Assembly (NCBI GenBank): GCA_015847255.1
Contig: JADLZK010004567.1
Location: forward strand, 124,001-188,000
Direction of reading: 5' to 3'
Source: Hyparrhenia diplandra
Lineage: Eukaryota > Streptophyta > Magnoliopsida > Poales > Poaceae
Length of the DNA: 64,000 bases
Below are positions 33,207-43,000 of this stretch, one piece after another. Each line of letters starts with the position of its first letter. Position 1 is the stretch's first letter. The translations under genes were made by a program, and so were the position numbers. The notes below the pieces were generated by a model. The model was not told the DNA's origin. It was given only the letters and a program-made list of their open reading frames with translations, and ran no database searches.

Positions 33207-34141
33207 GGGCGTGTTTGCTGCGGGGCAACAGCCTGGCCCGAGCTCCCCGGGAGCAATTTGCTCGTGTTTGATGCAACTGGCCCATGCTTTAACATTCGTG
33301 CACACGGAACTCAAAGCACGCTGGGCCTGGCTCCCAGGAAACGCCACCCCCCACCGTTTTTCAGAGCCCGGCCCGATGGAGCGAGCTCGAGCGCAAGTAA
33401 GCGAATCTCGTCACCTCTCCGGTCCTACCGCTCCATCCGCGCTCCTTCATTCTCCCTCTGCGTGCCCGCAAGCCGCCACCGCCAGCGCCTCGCTCCAAGG
33501 CCGCCGCCGCCTCGCGTTCTGGCTCCATAGCGGCGTGGGGTAGGAGCTGCAGCCCCGGCGGCTAGCTCGCGTGCCATCCATGGCTCGCGTGCCGTCCACG
33601 GTGGATCTCGATCTGGGCACGAGCAGCAGAAGCCACCCGCTGCGGCGGAGACGGAGACGGAGAAGGAGGGGCCCCTTCGTCGTCCTGGGTGCGCCGCTGT
33701 GGAGCTGGAGCGTGAGGCTGATGTCGAGCATGCGGGGCACATGGAGCGGAGCAGGTCGGAAGCGGCGGCGGCGACGCAGCTGCCACGGTTCCTGGCGCGC
33801 CTGCACAAGTCGGCGTAAGCAGGAGTAGCACCATGCACGCGTGCTCGGTGGCGGACGCGGCAGAGATGTAGGCGTGCGACGGCGTCCATGGCTGCGGTGT
33901 GGGTGTTCGATGAAATGCCGACAAGGATAGAAGGTTGCAGAGTGTGGTGGTAAGTCTACCCATGTCCAGTGCGGGGTAACCATACACAGTTGAGCCAGAA
34001 ATCAAACACGATCTCGGTTGGACCGAGCTCGTCTAGACCGTAAAACAAACATGTGACGTTGCACCGTTGCAACCAGGCTCTGGCTGGCCACGGCCAGGCC
34101 GGCGAGCCAGGCTGGGCAGGGCCGGTGTAGCAAACACGCCC
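33207..34141. mobile_element. GC-rich DNA transposon with Harbinger-like ends and 3-bp duplication
   Basis: GGGCGTGTTTGCT at 33207-33219 and its exact inverse AGCAAACACGCCC at 34129-34141 are flanked by TGC on both sides. The ends resemble those of grass PIF/Harbinger-type elements (GGGC..GTTTG), though TGC is not the usual TWA duplication. The 935-bp interior is GC-rich with overlapping frames on both strands (for example 33447-33983 minus, 178 codons) and no transposase. It may have taken up a host gene fragment. Product not recognised. Confidence 0.6.
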
Positions 34142-34144
34142 TGC

Positions 34145-35200
34145 ATGACTGTGTGTGGGGCTGGTGTAAAGGGCTAAAGGCTGCTGCATTTTGAGCTTCT
34201 TTGGGACGGCTGTGAGGGTCGACTTAATATGGATCAGTGGTATGTATTTAGTACAGATTGGACATAAGACCATATGATTTATTCAAATCTAATTTGAACT
34301 AATTCATAGTTAACGAAGCGATGCATCCTGTTTTAAACACTTGAAGTAAACTATAGAGTTCATGAGCAAAACCTCTCCCCCCGATACACTCCACAAGGGT
34401 GTAAGTGAACGGATGAATTTTTCCGCGCAATTGCCTTCAGTAGAGCAAAATGGAATTGTTGGCATAAGCAGGAACACAGGGAAGTGCGTGGCATATGTGA
34501 AAGCCACCTCCAAGTCTGCATCTAGTTGCCCTCCTTCATACGGTGAATTAGCTGGCGCCTAGGATGTCCTTTTCTGATGGTGCAATAATAAACCCAATAC
34601 TTTTCAAACTATTTGTGATCTGTCTAGATCCCTTAATTTTTTTTCTCAGCAGAATAGTAATTTTTTTTTTCTGAGTGTGCTCTAAAGCACTTGGATACTG
34701 GGTGTTGCAGCTTTTCCAAGAACGGCTATTCCCATACATTGGGTAACGATAATGCATTACAACGTTTTTTCCATTCACTTAGGACGTCCAGAATGGTTAG
34801 CTATTTAGCTAGCTAGATTGATATGGCATGAAAAAAGTAAGAGAGTAAGTAGTCACTACTTGACGAACAAATAACTGATCTATTTTTCGTAATCCAAGAA
34901 TATGTGAGATGGACGTGTGGGTCTAACAATACAAAATAGTTTTTTTTTTTTATCTTTCACTTCCACGTCGCAAGCAGTGCTACGTAAAAATTTATTACCA
35001 TTGCGAACGCCTTATATTAGAAGGGTTGAATAAACATATTTGAACATTTTTTTTTGTCTCCCTTCAATCTACCTTGCTTACTCTCAACGTGTTAGCCATG
35101 TCTCTCTGTAATGAAGAGTGGCGCCTTTTGAACTGTTTTAGTCCGTGCATTGGGATGGTTGAGAACCTTATGGCAGAGTATGAGTATGATTTAGAAAGTA
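34145..35200. other. No gene recognised
   Basis: AT-rich intergenic DNA with T runs near 34637 and 34945. Short open frames only, none with family character. Confidence 0.4.
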
Positions 35201-35705
35201 TACTACCACTCCATCAGTTCCAAAATATTTCCTATAACGGGATTAAAAAAACGTTCCAAAAAACTTGGGCCACATACATGGCTTTTATTGGCACCCAATT
35301 TTTGCTTGCCACGCGTGGCCAGTTTTCTTTTCTTAGCAACAAATCTACCCGTGGCTGTTAACCCAAGCCCACTTGATACTACATACAGATCTCGTTTTTT
35401 CAAAAAAAATCATTTAATAAAATGATTAGATTTATAAAATTGTTATCAGCATTTCTATCTCCTAATATATTTTATTATGAAAATATGTTTCACTATTAAC
35501 CTAATGCATGATAGCTATTAGACATCATATATATTGGCCAAACATAAAAAGGTTTGACTTCTCGAAAAATGAGATGTGCAATTATTTTAGGTCGAAAAGA
35601 GTATGGGAAACACATCTAAGAAATAGGGGTCCTAGCTTTATTTCCCTTTACAATAGTTTATCTGAAATCTTAGAACACCAAATATTTTGGAACGAAGATA
35701 GTGTA
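35201..35705. mobile_element. Degenerate Stowaway-like element
   Basis: The left side TACTACCACTCCATCAG followed by GTTCCAAAATATTT is mirrored on the right by AAATATTTTGGAACGAAG and ATAGTGTA. This is an imperfect inverted pair of the Stowaway type about 505 bp apart. The inner 14 bases (GTTCCAAAATATTT) are perfect inverses. Ends are approximate. Confidence 0.45.
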
Positions 35706-38300
35706 AAAAGAATTCTTGGAGCAAACCCTTTCTGTCCCTGCCCTGCATAACTGCATGTAGTGTCTTCATGCTTTCACTTGTTCACACACGAGACAAAAAA
35801 AAAAAAATAGAAAAATAAAATGAATTTTTGTGTGGGAGAATTAAGTGTATGGCCCTCGAAAAAACGTAGCTTAGTTATTTGGCCCTTTTCTTCCCTACAT
35901 ACACCTAATTCTTCCAAGTAAAAAGGGTTGTTCAAAAGGGGCCTCATTGTCACTAGTTCTTCACCAGACTAAGACACATGCTTGATTTTTCTAAATAGAG
36001 AAAATGGCATGAGTAAAAAAAAGGCAACCAACCTACCAACCAACTAGCTTCCCTCCTTCATAGGGTGGAAGACTTGGGATGTCACTTTATGATGGACCTA
36101 TATGGCTATATGCACTGCAATAAAAAACAAACAAACATTACTATCATACTAGATATATGCGCCACAAACTTTTAACCCTTTTGTTCTCACAAAAGATCTT
36201 CGTAACTTTATTGAAATCATCCTTTTTTAGATTACATGTACTCATTGATGGGTTTGAAGAAACACAATAGCTGTTAAAAAAATTATGACTGGCCTCACAT
36301 TTTCGATCGGCATGCCCATATTGAAGAAAAAAGGTACACGAAAAAATCACAACACTGAACCATAAAGATGGACTTGAGAGGTTAGTCGTAGTACAAAGCT
36401 TTCTTATGTATATGCGCTGAGAAGCAACATGCCAGTAGCCATTATTTGGATTTAAAGATGAATCCGTCCTATCCAGTACTATCCATGCCTTTGGTCACTT
36501 CAATCATTCATAGCTGTTCTGTCTTGAGAACACACTGTATTCCATCCATTGCTTTTTTTTTTTTTTTTTTCTATTCATTCATATCTCTGTGACAGAAGTT
36601 GAGCCATTAGCAATTAGCCCCAGTACATGTGTACAATATCACGAGTGCAAACGAGAGGATGCAGATCAGCATGGACTGTGGCCAACCACAGCCGTTGTTC
36701 ATGGGACCACCAAGAAGCGGTGACAGGTTCAGAAAGAATATGCTTTTGGAAGCAAGTTTGAGAAGCAGCTTAATTACTAAGTGTTGTTATGCAATGTTCT
36801 CTCAGACTCTCACGAAACAATGACGATTATTTAGCAAAATCTAAAGCAAAAGATGGGCTTTGGGTCAATAGGTCAGAGCAATACTGCTACATAATTAATG
36901 TGTGTCGTACGTGTAGGTCGTTGTCCCTACTAGCATTTTCTGCTTGTGAGAATAGATTCTCATGGGTCCAAGTTGCTACCTGAAAACAGGGGCAGAAGCT
37001 GGAAGATTTACAGAAGCTTCCAAATTAGATGTATTTGCTCTTTGAAAGGAGTTTGCAGACATTATTGACATGCATGGTTGAAAATGTAGTGATGACTTGC
37101 TGTCGTCGGTGATATGCACATATCCATCATATTTATCATGTCCTGTTCAACCTGCAATATTGTCTGAATACTTCCGGATTATGTCAGACTCACATGTTCC
37201 GATCCGCTCTTGAATATTTTGCCTCATTGATAGGTACTGCAAATAACATCGTCATGCTACATAGATCATCTTGCAACGTCACCCAGTTTGGAAATTTCCG
37301 AGGATATCCTAGAAATAGGGATGGAAACACTCTTTTTCCTAATCATGTCCGGACGCAATCGTCATTTAAAGTCCTGAGACATGATTGATGTAGAAGTGGA
37401 CATGACAAAACTGAAATTCTGGATTTCTTTTATTTTCTTGAACAAGACTGAAATTCCGGATTAACAAGCCCCATATGCAGACACGTTTTCAGGCTTTGAT
37501 TGGCTACGGATGGAACAACATGTATAGAAAGCAGCAATAGGACATCAAGTGGGAGCTCAGGACCCTAGGACGTCAGCACCTTGTCCTCATCTCCTAACTG
37601 CAACGGGTACACTGATGAGTGACGGGATTTGTAATCATTCAAAAGAGACATAGAAAAGATTCCTCACAAGCAGAAACTGAGAAAGAGCTAAGACATCAGA
37701 GATGGTTCTCACTTATTGCAAATCGAAATATATCACATTGATGTATGGTCACTAATAGCAAGGCACATCGGATGGTTCCTCAAAATTAAACGATGTATCA
37801 CCACTTAAGCTGCTTATGCTATCAAAAATTGTACCTAAAAGCTGATTATGCTGGAGGTATCACAATCCAATTTAGTCCATGTTCCTGTCAGAGTAATTTC
37901 TGTTTGACTGCTCCTTTGGCAGTGGGGACTAAATTGTATATTTTGTTCTTGTCGTGATCCAAAGAGCAATGGCTCTGTCAAAAGGGACTGTTATTGCAAT
38001 GTACTCCCAAAAACAATGGCCGAAATGCCCCAAAAAAATCATGTGAACTTTGGGGAATTTGGTGAATACAAATACTACAGCCAACCGTTCAGGTCCAGGA
38101 CCCAGACATGCAATGAATAATGTCCCTGTCTCTGAGTCTCTGGTACCTTTGTCATGTCATCCAAAGAACATGTTGGTCCTATGATATCTGAAAACAAGGA
38201 AAAAAAGGTGGAAAGTTTTCGGAACCATCTAAATGTATGTGCTGGAACTTGGAAGTGATCTTTGACATGAATCTGTAATTAGGACATGAGTCGAAACCAA
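35706..38300. other. No gene recognised
   Basis: Intergenic DNA with A and T runs (about 35793 and a ~24-base T run near 36550). Open frames are shorter than 70 codons and show no domain signature. I see no RNA gene. Confidence 0.4.
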
Positions 38301-38550
38301 ACGTGCTGACACGCGCGACCCGGCCCGATCGACTCCCGTGTCATTTTGCATGTGTACCATCAATGTCAACAGTTGCAAGTTGTTCTGTATGTGCTCTTAT
38401 GTCACGAGCGCTGCCTGTGTCAATCCAGTTGCAAGTTGGTATTCACTTCGAGATCCAAACTAGATGGGCCTGCCCACCATCGCGGCTGCATTTAGGCCCG
38501 CCAGCAGCCTGTTACGTGCACGCGCTCGCTTCTTCTGCCTCGCTCTCTCG

Positions 38551-38781
38551 GTGATATGTGTGGACTCGCATCCTCCACAGCCAGCGGCCTGTTTCCGCGC
38601 ACGGCCCGCTTCCCTCCCTCTGCCACACTCGCTGACATGCGGACTGCACAGTGCACAACCCCGGTGGCCCGGTTCCACTTCCGCTTCCTGTCGGTGATAT
38701 CACTCGCATCCTCCACAGCCAGCGGCCTGTCACCGCGCACGGCCCGCTTCCCTCCCTCTGCCACACTCGCTGACATGCGGT
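38551..38781. repeat. Two-copy tandem duplication in a GC-rich block
   Basis: A ~90-base phrase (start CGGTGATAT, core CTCGCATCCTCCACAGCCAG, end CGCTGACATGCGG) occurs at about 38550-38643 and 38691-38781, roughly 140 bases apart, with a handful of differences. It creates repeated peptide phrases in open frames on both strands (38492-38980 minus, 38556-38993 plus), which are therefore unlikely to be genes. Confidence 0.8.
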
Positions 38782-39930
38782 CCACTTCCGATCGGGTCGG
38801 CGCCGCGTGGACGTGCCAGCCGGCCACTCCACAGCTGACACGCGGACCCCACGCTCCAGGCCCGCCTGTCGGCCACGCACTGCCTTCCCGCGCGCTTGCC
38901 CTATCATCAGAAAGCGGGGATCGAACTGAACTGAACTGGAGAGCAGAGCACGCCTGTGTTTCTGCAGGAAACAGAAACATTCGGACGTACTAACTGACTA
39001 GAGGTGAATGGTAAATGTCCTGCTAACCCAAAGTAACTAGGACATGAGGAATACCAAAAAATTGCTTTTTTGTTTTTTGGTTTGTGAATACAAAGTTACA
39101 AACTAGGGGATGCAGCACGGTCACATATATTTATGCAAAAGGGCTCAAGATTGATACACAACGATCTTATCTTACTAATACTAACTAGAAACGTAGCGGC
39201 GCGCTGCCTGTGTCAAACCAGAGCTCGTGATGTGAGTCCATCGTCGATGATCAGTATGTGCATCGCATCCTTTGCTCCTTTGTTGGAGCAAACCAACACA
39301 TATGATTTTTGTCACAATGGAAATGGTTATCGAGGATGCCCTGAATTAAGAAGTGTGCATGACAATAGCTGTTGATTAAGAAATAATTTTCTCTGTTATA
39401 ATAATATATGCAATAAAAATGCTTAGAACTAGTCAACATTGGAGGTGTCCTTAGTGTTTAGCTTGAGAGCTATATTTGAGGTGGTGTTGTGTGCGCTTTT
39501 GATAACTTGGTGTGCCGGGAGACTTGGGGTCTTTGTGCTATCCACTTGGTGCTATCGTGCCGTGCCGACATTAACCCTGTGGCCTTGGTGTGGAGCTTTG
39601 ACGACTTTAGTATGGAGGGATGAGGAGACCTCTATGGTGGAAAAATACCGTAACGGACGGCGCCAATGTGACTCGGCGTGCAGTGGGCTGTGCTACAGTT
39701 AGCTCAATTGTTCTAAGCATTTTTGACTTGCTCAACATTGTGATCTATTCATTCACAGAAAAAAAACATTGTGACCTATTCTCCAAACAATTTCGACATT
39801 TAAAAGAACAAGCAAGTCATATACACACTGTAAAAAAAAAGCACGAGACGACAGACATCATTGCAGTGCTATGTCTGTTTCAGTCTTACATATAGTTACA
39901 TACGCTATATATGGTGGTCTTCTTACATAT
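38782..39930. other. Repeat-like sequence, no gene recognised
   Basis: 38782-38990 is GC-rich. 39430-39720 (GCCGGGAGACTTGGGGTC, CTATCCACTTGGTGCTATCG) has the look of LTR or other repeat sequence from grasses. No domain-bearing frame. The NLR-kinase gene ends at 40067 on the minus strand, so 39930-40066 is probably its 3' untranslated region. Confidence 0.35.
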
Positions 39931-40066
39931 TTATTTGTACCTGTAAGGAGTGAAACCCGATATCTTTAGCCCCAATACCATATTGAGTTGCATGAACTGA
40001 CCAATAATCCAGCCCAAAAGTCTTGGAAAATATAATGGCGATAATTCATTTATACTCAAACACTTA

Positions 40067-43000
40067 TCATACACGTATGGTATCACAATTGGAGACTGGC
40101 CTGTACCCAAATATGTAGCGCATAAGGTTTGGTAGTCTTGGCTCTGCTGGCACCACATCTGTAGTAGGTTCTGTTACTTGTGTAATGCGTTCATTGTTGA
40201 TCAGGATCCCAAAAGCATTGGTCCTGCGTTCCATCCAAGATCTCCTAATTATGCGAAGTTGATCTGCCACTTCCTTCATTGTTGGTCTCAAAACCATCTT
40301 GTCTGCATTCAAAATGGTACACTTCAATGCCAATCTCCTAACTCTTCAAGGAGAATGATATCTTCTTCCACTGTTACATCCTTATCGAATAATGCCTTCC
40401 CAGTATTTTCCCACTCTCATATGCTTCGATGAACTTGACGACGAGGTCATCCTGATCAATACCTATATCCCTACTAATCAGTGCCATGAGAAGACCACCA
40501 AAGTTGTATACGTCACTTTCCAGGTTCACCAACACAGAACCGTAGCGAGACGGGTCGTTGTTGAGAGCTTTTTCTAGAAGGCTGCTACTAATTACACCAG
40601 CATTAGTTTCACTCTTCTTGAAGAGCATGCATGCCCTTGAAAACTCTGTGAGCTTTGGTACAAAGTTATTATCAAGACGTATAGTGGATGCTGAAACACT
40701 GCCATGTCCGATGATACCAGTTTCTGATGAATGTAGGTACTGTAATGCTTCTGCAGTCTTAATTGCAATCCTCATACGCAAATCTAGTGGGAAATCTTCC
40801 TGGCTACCCAGAATGTCAAGGATACTACCTTTAGCAATGTACTCATATAGAAAAGCAATAGTTTGGGATTCCAAACAACAACCCAAAATTTTGACAATAT
40901 TCTTATGGGCAATTTTTGATACAATCATCCCTCCGTTGATAAATGCCTCTTCAGAGTCCTCATAAATCAATTTATGCACTGCCACCATTGTATTGTCCTC
41001 AAGTGTTCCTTTATAAACCTCAGCTGCTGACGATGTCCCTCCACTGAGTAGATAGGAGTAATTATGTGTGACTTCATTTATCTCCTCTTTTGTAAAAGTT
41101 CTTACATTGCAGATTTCAGATAGAATCTTAGAATAGCTAGTATTTCCCTTGAGAAAGCTCAATTTCTTCTTAAAACTAGGAGGCCTTGAGCTGTGTGTGT
41201 ACATTTTGGCCCACATGGAGTGTGTTGCCAACATGGATTGTGGACTAGTCTTTAGATCTTTCTTGAGCATGCGAAGGCGTTTTGCCACTTCATTCATTTG
41301 AGGACGTGTATGGGTGTTCAATGACAAGCATTGTGCTGCTAATTTCCACAATTCTTTAAGAATCTTCATATTATCCCTCTCAGCTATTGCTGCATCAAAT
41401 AGTTCCTTCAGTCCTTTACCCTTGGCACAGGCTTTATTGAATGTAGGAATTAGGTTCACGTCACCATATTTTGCCCTTTTTCGAGTTATTAACTCCAAGA
41501 GGACTATACCAAAACTATATACATCGCTTCTTGGGGTCATACACCCCTCATGAAAATATACAGGATCCATGTAACCCATACTTCCTCTTAAGGTTGTAGT
41601 GAACTGAGTGGTAGAACTGAAAAGAAACCTTGACAGTCCAAAATCTGATACTTTTGTTGTAAGATTTTCATCTAAAAGTATGTTGTCTGGTTTGATGTCA
41701 CCATGATAAATATGGTTGTCACTCCGTGAACCCATGGAATGCATGTAGCTCAGTGCCTCTGCACACCCTATTGCAATGCCCAACCTCACATCCAAAGGGA
41801 TAGGAGCATCACTTCTATAGAGTAGATCATCAAGGTTTCCGTTGGAGATATACTCTGTTACTAACATCAGAGTAGTTTCACCAACACAGTAGCCTATGAG
41901 CTTCACCACGTTATTGTGGTTCATCATACTCTGGATGTTTACATCTTCCATGAACTCCTCGCTCAAATCATATCTCGGATATATCTTTTCACCGCGACTA
42001 GATCACTGTCAGAATCAAGGACCCCTCTATAGACTTCTCCAAAACCACCTTTCCCAATAAGGGTGCTATAGTTGCTTGTAATTGATATAATCTCATCTTC
42101 TGAGAAAATCTTAAGTTTTTTCGTCGTTGCGCCCATGGCCATGGATAAGAGATCTCTGGGTTGCTTACTTGACAATTCATCCTCTCGGATCACATGCTGT
42201 TCTGTTTCCTGGCTACAATAATCCTGTATCTCTGAATGGTCACATTCTTCATCAACTAGATCCACCCTTTTAATATTCAAGCTTGGGTGACAAGGATGAT
42301 TGCTAATGGCATCCCTCAATACGGACTCTGCAGTTATCCTGTCAAATTCTTCACCATCAGTGGTTTTCCCAATGCTTGCGGCAATCTCCTCTAGGTTTAT
42401 CAGGTGCTGAATTCCCTCCAGCATATGGCCGTAATTATCCCCTCTGTGTGCCTTGAAGCCTATCTTCAGCCTCCGAAGTTTGGGCATTGTAGCTTTCTGA
42501 AAGTTCAGAAACAGTACACTACACACAAATTTGAAAAACTCAAGAGCTGGGAATCCTGCAGTCAGTCTGCCTACAGTAGGTCTCCGACTCCGAACATACA
42601 AGGACAGAGCTGTGAGCACTGATAATTCTGCGAGGACATTTATGCCATTCGACTGCAATTCTCTGACAACAATTTCCAACACACGGAGTCTGCGGAGTTG
42701 TGGAATCCACTCGGGGATTGTTGAAAAGATGCAAATGGGTGGCAGCAACTCAAATATCTGGATTGAAGGCGTGGATGCGCTTCTTGAGTCATCCATGCCG
42801 ATAGCCTTCCCAGAAGCAACAGGACTCGGAATGAGATGTCCATGAAATTTCTTTCCTCCAATGCACACATTTGACAGCCTTGGAACATTGGCAATATCCG
42901 ATGGAATTGCTGCTACTTCTGCATTTATTTCCAGTGTCTCTAAGTGTTTCAGACATTGCATCTGGTCTGGCAATTCTACTGCAACGTTGCATCTGACCTG

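Noticed and set aside
38492..38993. Long overlapping frames on both strands
   Set aside because: They contain a repeated peptide caused by a ~140-bp-period tandem duplication and have no recognisable domain.
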